Assembly: GCA_002714465.1 (NCBI GenBank)
Contig: PAXL01000045.1
Location: forward strand, 6,662-22,492
Origin: Gemmatimonadota bacterium
Lineage (GTDB): Bacteria > Latescibacterota > UBA2968
Direction of reading: 5' to 3'
Length of the DNA: 15,831 nucleotides
The position numbers were made by a program, and so were the translations under genes. Under the pieces are notes generated by a model. The model was not told the DNA's origin. It worked only from the letters and a program-made list of their open reading frames with translations, and made no database searches. Each line of letters opens with the position of its first letter. The first letter of the stretch is position 1. This document shows positions 7,828-14,876 of this stretch, in pieces.

Positions 7828-8961
7828 TCAATCCGACACGCGATTGGCCTCGATGTAGTCCCAGTCGAATTCCATCCCAAGTCCCGGTAGTGTGGGAAGG
7901 ATTACGTTCCCGGCCCCATCCATAGGATCACAGATCGCTTTCAGATACGGGGCCGGCTGATCGTAATCCAAGTCGGGCCGCAGCAACCCCCGCTCGAAAT
8001 ACTCGCACGTGGATTCCGGTGTCGCTCCAAGAACATGGCTATTTGTGAATCCTCCCCCGTGCATCTCACATTGGATTCCATAGGCCTGACAGAGCATCGC
8101 GTGCTTGTGGCTTCCCGTAATGCCTCCGTAGTGCACGTCGATCCGACTCATGTCCGAACCCTTCTGGAGCACCCATTCGGCCCGAGAGAACGGACCGCCA
8201 GATGCGTGCTCGGGCGAACAGATAGCGATATCCACAGACTCAGCCAGCCGTCGATAGGCCTCCGGACGGGTCTCTATCATCGGGTGTTCGAGCCAGTAGA
8301 AATCCAGCTTCTCGAGCTCGCGGGCAACCCAGATCGACTCCTCCAAAGTGTAGACCCCGAAGGGATCCAGCATCAGCACCATTTCTGGCCCGACAGCTTC
8401 TCGTACGGCTCGGCAAACCTCCACATCCTCTTTGGGGAACCCTGGCAACTGCGGGGCGTGTTCCCACGTCCTGGGGTTGAAGTAGATGTAGGCATGAACC
8501 TTGTAGGCCGTGTATCCGAGCGCTTTCATCTCCAGCGCGTGTCGCGCGTAGTCTTCGGGCTTGCCCATGTTCGGCCAGGTACTCGCATACGCCTTAACCT
8601 TATCCCTGCAGCCACCCAGACACTTGTGAACGGGAAGCCCGACATGGCGGCCATATAGGTCCCACAACGCACAGTCTATGTGTCCTGCCAGTCCCTCGGA
8701 GAAACCCGGATGCTGGTCCATCCAGTGCCATAGTTTCTCGCGGTCGAACGGATTTTCACCCACGAGAAGGGGTTTCACGACACGCTCTATCGTCGCGGGA
8801 TCACCTCCAGTATTGTAGCCAACGCCTCCGTCATCCGAAAGGATCCGGGTCAGAGACGTTGTCACATCGCGCTCAGAACCCCAGTAGTAATATCCGTACC
8901 GCGTTGGATGGTTCCGTGTCCGTGTCCGAAACTGGATCACCTCGATATCGACGATTTTCAA
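7828..8961 (-). CDS. Enolase-superfamily dehydratase/racemase, mandelate racemase type
   Basis: Members abstract the alpha-proton of a carboxylate, most often to dehydrate a sugar acid. The protein (377 residues) has the capping domain at 1-120 and a barrel with the expected residues: metal ligands D199 (MLDPFG), E225 (LEHPM) and E251 (SPEHASGG), and the Asp-His dyad D275 (DVHYGGITG) and H301 (EMHGGG) at the spacing seen in mandelate racemase. The second-strand base motif reads K154-V-H156 instead of the common KxK. The substrate cannot be deduced. It starts with TTG 8961, with GAGGAG 6 nt upstream. It is the last gene of a - strand run after purU, the demethylase and metVF, only 70 bp after metVF, so it is probably co-transcribed and may act on the demethylated product. 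Confidence 0.87.
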   Translation of the reverse strand: MKIVDIEVIQFRTRTRNHPTRYGYYYWGSERDVTTSLTRILSDDGGVGYNTGGDPATIERVVKPLLVGENPFDREKLWHWMDQHPGFSEGLAGHIDCALWDLYGRHVGLPVHKCLGGCRDKVKAYASTWPNMGKPEDYARHALEMKALGYTAYKVHAYIYFNPRTWEHAPQLPGFPKEDVEVCRAVREAVGPEMVLMLDPFGVYTLEESIWVARELEKLDFYWLEHPMIETRPEAYRRLAESVDIAICSPEHASGGPFSRAEWVLQKGSDMSRIDVHYGGITGSHKHAMLCQAYGIQCEMHGGGFTNSHVLGATPESTCEYFERGLLRPDLDYDQPAPYLKAICDPMDGAGNVILPTLPGLGMEFDWDYIEANRVSD

Positions 8962-9031
8962 AGCCGTCTCCTCATCCTGCTCAGCAGCGTAGCCCTGACT
9001 CTACGTTGATCGCAATATAACTCGCACCGCG

Positions 9032-10291
9032 TCAGGCCGACGCCTTCTCGTATCTGGACCGTGCGGCCCTCCCGCGTTCACGAATCTCTACAAGAAACGC
9101 ATCGATCAACTCAGGGGGCATTCCGAAATTCATGACGTGCACACCAGCAGCCCCATTCTCGGTAACTCCCTCGGCAATACCAAAGGCCCATTCCAGCGCG
9201 TTCTGCTGGTGGTCCTTGTTGTCCATCACGGCGTGAAGGGATGGGTCCACGTAGACACCCGGCAGCCGGCACAACACTTCGAACATCCTCTGGCTTCCGA
9301 CAAGCGGGATCGACGGAATCGTCAACCGGGCTTCGGCTTCCCTTCCCTCTCTGAGACCTTCATACCATCTGGCGAACGTATCGACGTTCGTAACGGCCTG
9401 TGTCTGGCTGAACCGAGCACCCGCATGTCGTTTGTTATGCAACCGTCGAAGGCTCACCTCTATCGGTGTCGAGAAGGGATTCGATGCACAGCCGATGAAC
9501 GGGACGACACCCAACCTCTGTTGATAGTCCCGAAGCCTCCGGTTGACAGCGTGGATCATCTGCAAGCTGTCCATCGGGAACCACGTCTTCTGGCTCACCC
9601 CGCGCTCGACATTAGGTAACCAGTCTCCAGTCAGCAGCAGGAAATTCCTATACCCCATATCCAGCGCCGACTCGATCTCTCTCAGCAGGTCGGGCTCGTC
9701 GTGATCTCGCCCGCAGAACTGAATCACGGACTCAACCCCGTGCGCCCTCACGACCTTTGCCGTCTCGGTCGAGTGCAGAGACGGGACACCACCCGCGTTG
9801 GTCGTCGTGTTCACCGCATCCACGTGATCAGCCACGCGACGCATGATCCGCTCTACACGTCGCAGCCCGTCCTCTGTGCGTGGAGACGCTATCTCCAGCG
9901 TCACGACGAACTCCTCACCATACATCTTCTCGGAGAGGCTGGAGGATGCCGGTATATCCCCCAAATCAACCACGTCCTGCGGCAGGCGTGTCTTTCGGTC
10001 TTTCCCGTTGACCAGGTTGACATAGCTGGCCGTGTTGTAAAGTTCTTTTTGAGGCGACAGGTGAAGCGTTTCAAACGACGGCTTCTTGCGCTGATCGATC
10101 TCCGTCCAGACACACGTTTTCTCAGGCAGGACTTCACACTTCCCTTCGAGCGTCCCCCCGCAGGGCCCGTTTCTCAATCCCTTCGGACAGTTCATTGGAC
10201 AGACCATGGCCGTATGAGACAGCACACACTGCCCGCAAGACTGACAGTCGAAAAGCTTCTCTTTGATCCATTTTTCGATTTCGTAGATCAA
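9032..10291 (-). CDS. metF: Fused MetV-MetF-type methylenetetrahydrofolate reductase
   Basis: It interconverts 5-methyl-THF and 5,10-methylene-THF. Residues 1-65 form a MetV-like cysteine-rich domain (the MTHFR C-terminal, PF12225-type domain): C16, C19 and C22, then C31, C35, C44, C52 and C60, around CPKGLRNGPCGG. Residues about 120-405 form the MetF flavin barrel: LEIASPRTEDG with E133, FCGRDHDEPDL, LLLTGDW and RFSQTQAV. In acetogens MetV and MetF are usually separate subunits; here one 419-residue polypeptide carries both. The gene lies between a THF-dependent demethylase (112 bp upstream) and the dehydratase, so it likely runs in the oxidative direction to clear methyl-THF. The start is TTG 10291, with GAGG 8 nt upstream. 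The electron acceptor is unknown; the Cys-rich domain suggests a metal or Fe-S centre. Confidence 0.87.
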   Translation of the reverse strand: MIYEIEKWIKEKLFDCQSCGQCVLSHTAMVCPMNCPKGLRNGPCGGTLEGKCEVLPEKTCVWTEIDQRKKPSFETLHLSPQKELYNTASYVNLVNGKDRKTRLPQDVVDLGDIPASSSLSEKMYGEEFVVTLEIASPRTEDGLRRVERIMRRVADHVDAVNTTTNAGGVPSLHSTETAKVVRAHGVESVIQFCGRDHDEPDLLREIESALDMGYRNFLLLTGDWLPNVERGVSQKTWFPMDSLQMIHAVNRRLRDYQQRLGVVPFIGCASNPFSTPIEVSLRRLHNKRHAGARFSQTQAVTNVDTFARWYEGLREGREAEARLTIPSIPLVGSQRMFEVLCRLPGVYVDPSLHAVMDNKDHQQNALEWAFGIAEGVTENGAAGVHVMNFGMPPELIDAFLVEIRERGRAARSRYEKASA

Positions 10292-10403
10292 ATCAGGAAC
10301 CTCAAAAACACGGATACAATAAAGATAGGTTTAAGCATCGGTCACCCCGAATAAGTGCGGCAGCGGGTGTATCGAGGGGCCAGCCTATCGAAACGGAAAT
10401 GAC

Positions 10404-11735
10404 CTAGCCCACCGGCCTTTCTGTCCGGATCACCGCACGAACCTCAGTCTGCACGTGCCGCTCAACCACCGGCTTGTCCGTACCTCCGTTCTCCTCACCC
10501 CAGACGACGGTCACCTCTGCCCCGTCCACAGCCTCCGTTTCATCAATCATGGCTAGCGAAAACCAGGCCCTGACGTTCGAGGTGTAACAGTTGTAAGTAG
10601 AGAGCCCGATGAGCTTCCCGTCTTTCAGGACAGAATCGAAAGGGCAGGCAGAATACTGTGAACCGGGTGCCTCGAGATACTTGAAGCGATCTCCGGTGCC
10701 AAGCACGCTCCGCATGATTCGCACGATGTCGTCATCGTTCCAAACTAGCCATACCTTTTCACGATGTGACTGCGATGCCTTCTCCTCTAGCGCTGCGCGG
10801 CCGACAAAGTCGTGATCGAACTTCACGTGCATACCGTAGCCGAGATCCCAAGGTGTCTGGTAGTAGTCCTCAACGTTGTCCGATTTGAAGCTGCCACCGA
10901 GTGACAGGCTGCCTTCGAAACCATCCGCTGCAAGCCATTCTCTGTAACCCTGCATCGACTCCGTATACAGTGCAGGCATCGGCGACGGAATCCAGCCCGA
11001 TTCAGGCGAAACGGTCGAATACGCTCGGGCCCCCACTTCGCGCAACCCGTGCGCCTTTCCGGCTTCCGTCAGTGCCTCTCGGACCTTCTCACCGTGTTCG
11101 GCAGCGCCAAAGATCTCCAGCCCCTGCGTCCGGGCCATACCGTGACCCAGCCCGTTCACTTCGCAACCCGCGATCGAGAACTGCCCGACGTGGAAGAACT
11201 TGATTCTGGGGAGCGATCCGTCTGCCGCCTCGGCGATGATTGCCATCGCATTAGGACCCTGGATCTGATAGCGGAAGATCTTGCGTTGTCCACCCTCGAC
11301 CGACCGGATGTCGCGTCTCACCGTGACATCGTAGTCGTCGGTCTCTGCGTGGTATGCGACCCAGTTCGGCACGGATGGCCGGCCACTGATGTTCACCTTG
11401 TTCTCTTCAAGCCCGAAGAGAATCGCGTCTCCGATCACATACCCCTCTTCATTGCAGCACACGATCTGCTTTGCCCGGTTCGGACCGAAGTTCTTGAAGC
11501 TGTTGACCGCCAGCCTTTCAAGCAGCGTTCGGACGTCCGGCCCTTCAAAGTAGATGTCCGTCATGTGTTTCGACAGATCGAACAACACGGCCGACGTGAA
11601 CCACGCCTCCTGTTCGTCTGCCCAGTTACTAAACTCAGGCGCAATCGGGAAGATGTAGGGCCCGGTCTGTGCATTTCGCATCATCTCGACCGGGTTCGCC
11701 CAGCCTTTCAGCTTCTGTTCTAAAGACTCTTCCAT
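10404..11735 (-). CDS. ligM: LigM/DesA-like THF-dependent O-demethylase (GcvT fold)
   Basis: It transfers a methyl group from a methoxylated substrate to tetrahydrofolate, giving 5-methyl-THF and a hydroxylated product. The 443 residues align nearly end to end with LigM (vanillate/3-O-methylgallate demethylase) as I remember it: VEMMRNAQTGPY, PEFSNW, SAVLFD, RYQIQGPNA, ESGWIPSP, VKFDHDFVGR and VVWGEENGGT. The LigM residues Arg-122 and Tyr-247 have counterparts in R119 (SGRPS) and Y239 (ARAY). The start is ATG 11735 with GGAG 8 nt upstream; an upstream in-frame extension to 11864 is Arg-rich and not family-like. Co-directional purU upstream and metVF downstream form the C1-oxidising partners. 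A DMSP demethylase or aminomethyltransferase is less likely given the LigM match. The substrate is not proven. Confidence 0.85.
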   Translation of the reverse strand: MEESLEQKLKGWANPVEMMRNAQTGPYIFPIAPEFSNWADEQEAWFTSAVLFDLSKHMTDIYFEGPDVRTLLERLAVNSFKNFGPNRAKQIVCCNEEGYVIGDAILFGLEENKVNISGRPSVPNWVAYHAETDDYDVTVRRDIRSVEGGQRKIFRYQIQGPNAMAIIAEAADGSLPRIKFFHVGQFSIAGCEVNGLGHGMARTQGLEIFGAAEHGEKVREALTEAGKAHGLREVGARAYSTVSPESGWIPSPMPALYTESMQGYREWLAADGFEGSLSLGGSFKSDNVEDYYQTPWDLGYGMHVKFDHDFVGRAALEEKASQSHREKVWLVWNDDDIVRIMRSVLGTGDRFKYLEAPGSQYSACPFDSVLKDGKLIGLSTYNCYTSNVRAWFSLAMIDETEAVDGAEVTVVWGEENGGTDKPVVERHVQTEVRAVIRTERPVG

Positions 11736-11879
11736 ACTTCTCTCTCCGTGTCGTTTTGTTGTGGCGTGTACGGTGAGCAATGTCCGATTCCCCAGTTCGA
11801 TTCGCGCGCCGATGGATATCCTCCGCCGTCTTCGTTCGCCCATCGCGGCGCGCCACCTCCCCACTTCCTATCACTTAGG

Positions 11880-11922
11880 GTAGCCCACCCGAGCGGAGTC
11901 GAGGCATATCTTCCGTGGCTAC
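11880..11922. repeat. Possible interspersed hairpin repeat between purU and the demethylase gene
   Basis: The 208-bp gap holds GTAGCC (11880-11885) pairing with GGCTAC (11917-11922) around a core GAGCGGAGTCGAGG (11891-11904). That core resembles a GAGCG-AGTCGA-type extragenic element that recurs in many environmental bacterial genomes, as far as I remember. Only one copy is in the window, so repeat status is inferred. Confidence 0.3.
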
Positions 11923-11943
11923 TCTCTTCGCTGAAGGTCTCTT

Positions 11944-12789
11944 CTAATCGAAGATCACGGTCCGGTTAGCGCTCACGAAGACGCGTTCTTCCAACACGAG
12001 GTTCAATGCCTTTGCCAGTACAGTCTTCTCGACGTCACGGCCAGCCTGGGCCATGTCCGCAGCGGAATGGGTGTGATCCACGGGGATCACGCTCTGGGCG
12101 ATGATCGGCCCTTCATCCAGATCGTCCGTCACGAAATGCGCCGTCGCGCCGATGATCTTCACACCACGCTGGAAGGCCTGGCCGTAAGGGTTCGCTCCGA
12201 CGAACGCAGGCAAGAAGGAGTGGTGGATGTTCACTATCCTTCTTGGAAAGCGAGAGACGAAAGCGCCGCTCAGGATCCGCATATATTTGGCCAGAACCAG
12301 AATGTCTGCTGGGTATTGCTCGACTGCCGCGAGCATCTGCGCCTCGTGTTCGTCTCGGTCGACGTCCTGATGCGGGACACAGTGGAACGGGACGTCGAAC
12401 CGACTCACCAGGGATTCCAGGTCCGGACGATTACTGATGACCGCGTGTAAGCGCGCGTCGAACTCCCCCGCCGCCTGGCGCACTAGCAGGTCGCCAAGAC
12501 AATGTGCTTCGCGAGTCGCAAGGATGACGATATCCTTAGGTCTCGACAGGCCAAGCTGAACGGATGCCTCGGGCGGCAGCTCAGCTTGGAGATCCGAGAT
12601 CACTTTCTCGGGATCGCACTCACCTTCGAGCTCAGCACGCAGAAAGAACCGCGACCTCTTTTCATCAACGAACTCGCCGTTGGACACGATGTTCATCCCG
12701 TGTCCAAAGATCACGCCTGTAATCCCGTAGATCAGCCCCTTCGCATCGGGGCATTCGACGCGCAGGATATATCTGCTCTCTCTACCCAT
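11944..12789 (-). CDS. purU: Formyltetrahydrofolate deformylase PurU
   Basis: It hydrolyses 10-formyl-THF to THF and formate. Residues 1-80 are an ACT regulatory domain (ILRVECPDAKGLIYGITG), and 85-280 are the formyltransferase-like hydrolase domain. The catalytic triad of this fold is present: N187 and H189 in NIHHSFLP, and D225 in DDLDEGPI, spaced exactly as in GAR transformylase (38 residues from Asn to Asp). SNRPDL replaces the more usual SNHPDL. The length (281 residues) is typical. ATG 12789 has AGGTG 5 nt upstream. It is the first gene of the - strand run with the demethylase and metVF and lies back to back with an AraC regulator. Such placement indicates disposal of substrate-derived C1 units as formate and recycling of THF, as seen with purU in other demethylation clusters. 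Confidence 0.93.
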   Translation of the reverse strand: MGRESRYILRVECPDAKGLIYGITGVIFGHGMNIVSNGEFVDEKRSRFFLRAELEGECDPEKVISDLQAELPPEASVQLGLSRPKDIVILATREAHCLGDLLVRQAAGEFDARLHAVISNRPDLESLVSRFDVPFHCVPHQDVDRDEHEAQMLAAVEQYPADILVLAKYMRILSGAFVSRFPRRIVNIHHSFLPAFVGANPYGQAFQRGVKIIGATAHFVTDDLDEGPIIAQSVIPVDHTHSAADMAQAGRDVEKTVLAKALNLVLEERVFVSANRTVIFD

Positions 12790-12898
12790 TCAGGCACCTG
12801 TTTGGAATTGCGCTATAGGTTTACAACATGAATAGAGTATCATTAACAGCACTAAACGTGTTTGCATATCGGGCAAATAAGAACTGGAGAATCGGGCT
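12790..12898. promoter_or_regulatory. Divergent promoter/operator region of purU and the araC-type gene
   Basis: This AT-richer 109-bp segment must carry both divergent promoters. TTTGC (12861-12865) and GCAAA (12873-12877) form an inverted repeat with a 7-bp spacer and are a candidate operator. TATAGC-like and GCATAT-like -10 elements exist, but none has a convincing -35 partner. The AraC-family regulator encoded on the right is the obvious candidate to bind here. Confidence 0.45.
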
Positions 12899-13726
12899 AT
12901 GACCAAACACGCGGCACCGGTCGAAGTTACACTACCCGAAGATGGCATCCGTGTCGTCGAGAGCATCCACGAACCGACATTCATGATGAGGCTCAGGACC
13001 GACGCGTTCGACAAGCTCTTCCTGGTCGGCAGGGGATCGATCGAAATTGCCTCGTCATCGGCGAATCGGCTTCGGGCCACTGAGGGAAGCGCCGTCTTCG
13101 TACCCCGAGGGTTGGAGCATAAGATCGAAGATATCGAGGCATCTACGCTCTTTCTTCTCTGCTTTTCGGACGCCCTAGGGCAAGGCTTCGACGAATGGGA
13201 GTCCATTCGAGTTGAGCTTGGAGACGTGGTCAGAATGTGGTCCGACCCTCCACTGGAGTCGACTCTTCTTACCCTGTGGCGTCGACTTCTTGCGGAGCAG
13301 GAACGAAGCGACCTCGGCAGCCGGGCGCTCTTGAAGGCAGAGTCCTTGAAACTTCTTGTCCGACTTGCTCGGTCTGATGACAGCTCAACGGTTAGGCAAA
13401 CCAGCCGCATCTCAGAGCTGGTATCAGAACTCGAGCGCACTTCATTCGAGCCCTGGACCATCGACAGGGCCGCAAGTTGGGCCGGTGTCTCGAGACGCCA
13501 GTTCACGAAAACTTTCAGGAGTGCCACAGGGCGCACTTTCGTCGAGCATCTAACCGGAGTTCGCCTGCAGCGTGCCAAGGAACTGCTTCGGTCGGGAGGA
13601 TACACGATAGCGGGAGCTGCATATACCTGTGGGTTCGGTGACCTGGCTCACTTCTACCGTACATTCAAGCATTATGAGGGAAAGACGCCCTTGCAGTGGG
13701 CGGATGCGGCTAACGGGTCGAAGTAA
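12899..13726 (+). CDS. AraC-family transcriptional regulator with cupin-like sensor
   Basis: This is a DNA-binding regulator. The N-terminal half (about 25-90) looks like an AraC cupin sensor (KLFLVGRGSIEI, EGSAVFVPRGLEH). The C-terminal half has the two AraC helix-turn-helix motifs: about 187-206 (TIDRAASWAGVSRRQFTKTF) and 235-257, ending in the family signature GFGDLAHFYRTFKHYEGKTP. At 275 residues it is normal in length. ATG 12899 has GGAGA 8 nt upstream. It is divergent from purU across 109 bp and followed by the rraA-like gene, so it probably activates the demethylase cluster in response to its substrate. The effector is unknown; regulation of the cluster is inferred from position. Confidence 0.88.
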   Translation: MTKHAAPVEVTLPEDGIRVVESIHEPTFMMRLRTDAFDKLFLVGRGSIEIASSSANRLRATEGSAVFVPRGLEHKIEDIEASTLFLLCFSDALGQGFDEWESIRVELGDVVRMWSDPPLESTLLTLWRRLLAEQERSDLGSRALLKAESLKLLVRLARSDDSSTVRQTSRISELVSELERTSFEPWTIDRAASWAGVSRRQFTKTFRSATGRTFVEHLTGVRLQRAKELLRSGGYTIAGAAYTCGFGDLAHFYRTFKHYEGKTPLQWADAANGSK

Positions 13727-13833
13727 CAACCGATGTCAGTATTCATCCATATTTCTCTCGACATCGTCTGCTCCGACCCTTTAAATCGAGGCAGTTCGAG
13801 CGCGAAGTCATCTAAATACGCAAGGAGTATGTA

Positions 13834-14562
13834 ATGCCCAACGATCCGCAGGACATCCCCGTATCCCAGGAGACCCTTGATCAGCTGATGGTTCCCAGCA
13901 CGGCTACGCTGACGTCGATCCTGAATAATCACGGTCTCTGGAACACTTTTATGTACAACGTGGCGCCACTCAAGCCGGGAATGAAGATGGCCGGTCCTGC
14001 TTTCACGATGCGTTACATTCCGGCACGAGAAGACGTCGACCGGATTCCTGTCGACAACCTCGTCGACATCCAGCGTATCGCGATCGAACAGATCAGTGCT
14101 GGAGAGGTATTCGTGATCGACGCACGTGGCGACGACAGTGCGGGCACGATGGGTTCGATCCTCGCAACGCGTCTCCACGTTAGGGGGTGTCTGGGAATCG
14201 TGACAGATGGGGCATATAGGGACAGTCCAGCAATCGCTGACCTGGGCATCGCCGCATACGCTCGTTCGATGAATGCACGGACAAACAAGACGGTCCACAG
14301 CCCTGTCGATCTGCAACTACCTGTCGCTTGTGGAGGCGTGGCTGTTTACCCAGGCGATATCATCGTCGGAGATAGCGAGGGTGTCATCGTTGTGCCACGC
14401 CATCTCGCCTCAGAAATTGCGGAGCAATCGGCCGGAATGGAGCTACGCGAGGAATTTATCACAGAGAAGATCAAGGATGGTGCCAGCATCGTCGGCACAT
14501 ATCCGGCAGACGAGAACACCCTCATAGAATTCGAAGCGTGGAAGAAAGTAAAGAAAAAGTAG
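13834..14562 (+). CDS. RraA-family protein (possible aldolase-type lyase)
   Basis: RraA-family members include class II HMG/CHA aldolases (such as LigK), oxaloacetate decarboxylases and the RNase E regulator RraA. Visible blocks are KMAGPAFTMRY (51-61), GSILATRLHVRG (107-118), TDGAYRD (124-130) with R129-D130, and VGDSEGVIVVP (178-188). In HMG/CHA aldolases an acidic metal ligand lies 21 residues before the Arg; here that position is S108, so aldolase chemistry is uncertain. It resembles the GSILATRL...DG..RDSP subgroup, whose function I cannot name. At 242 residues it is complete. The start ATG 13834 has AAGGAG 6 nt upstream. It lies 107 bp after the AraC gene on the same strand, so it may cleave or process a downstream intermediate of the demethylation/dehydratase pathway. 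Confidence 0.8.
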   Translation: MPNDPQDIPVSQETLDQLMVPSTATLTSILNNHGLWNTFMYNVAPLKPGMKMAGPAFTMRYIPAREDVDRIPVDNLVDIQRIAIEQISAGEVFVIDARGDDSAGTMGSILATRLHVRGCLGIVTDGAYRDSPAIADLGIAAYARSMNARTNKTVHSPVDLQLPVACGGVAVYPGDIIVGDSEGVIVVPRHLASEIAEQSAGMELREEFITEKIKDGASIVGTYPADENTLIEFEAWKKVKKK

Positions 14563-14876
14563 GCGGTTCACCCGACAGCCTTGAGCGCTACCTCCTAACA
14601 TTGAAGGTAGTCAACTGGAGGTTCCGTTGGTGGCTAGTCGAGAGATCATGGAATACCAGCATTTTGGACCCTTTGTGGTCGTTTCGGTGACTCTAATCAC
14701 CGAAACAAAGAGGTTTTTTGCGTAACGTTTTTTAGATGAACGTCTATATTGAACGGCGGCAAATCTTTAAGAATTCAGCTTAGAGACCGCCATAAATCCC
14801 AGAAACCGGTCTAGCTTCGACAAATTGTGTTCTCCATGCATCCTTAACTGAAGTGTGAGAGAAAAAAGGGAAAATT
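14563..14876. other. Intergenic region before the secreted protein
   Basis: These 314 bp contain the terminator at 14681-14719 and, after it, an AT-richer leader of about 155 bp. A TATATT at 14745-14750 is a possible -10 element, but no good -35 lies at the right distance. A weak CTACCT/AGGTAG inverted repeat is near 14588-14610. No RNA gene was recognised. Confidence 0.4.
14681..14719 (+). terminator. Intrinsic terminator after the rraA-like gene
   Basis: GTTTCGGTGA (14681-14690) and TCACCGAAAC (14697-14706) form a perfect 10-bp stem with a 6-nt loop. A CTTTG/CAAAG pairing can extend it across a bulge. A run of six T (14714-14719) follows seven bases later. It lies 119 bp after the rraA-like stop. 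Confidence 0.65.

Noticed and set aside
9137..10354. Long + strand ORFs opposite metVF
   Set aside because: Antisense shadows in GC-rich coding DNA with no motifs; the - strand frame carries clear MetV and MetF domains.
10404..11735. Identification as DMSP demethylase (DmdA) or glycine-cleavage T protein
   Set aside because: The same GcvT fold, but the extended match to LigM, including its Arg and Tyr positions, is stronger.
11736..11864. 43-residue N-terminal extension of the demethylase
   Set aside because: Arg-rich sequence unlike LigM; ATG 11735 with GGAG upstream fits the family N-terminus.
14630..14725. 31-residue GTG ORF with GGAGG 8 nt upstream
   Set aside because: The terminator stem and T-run at 14681-14719 lie inside it, and the peptide matches nothing known; the terminator explains the sequence better.
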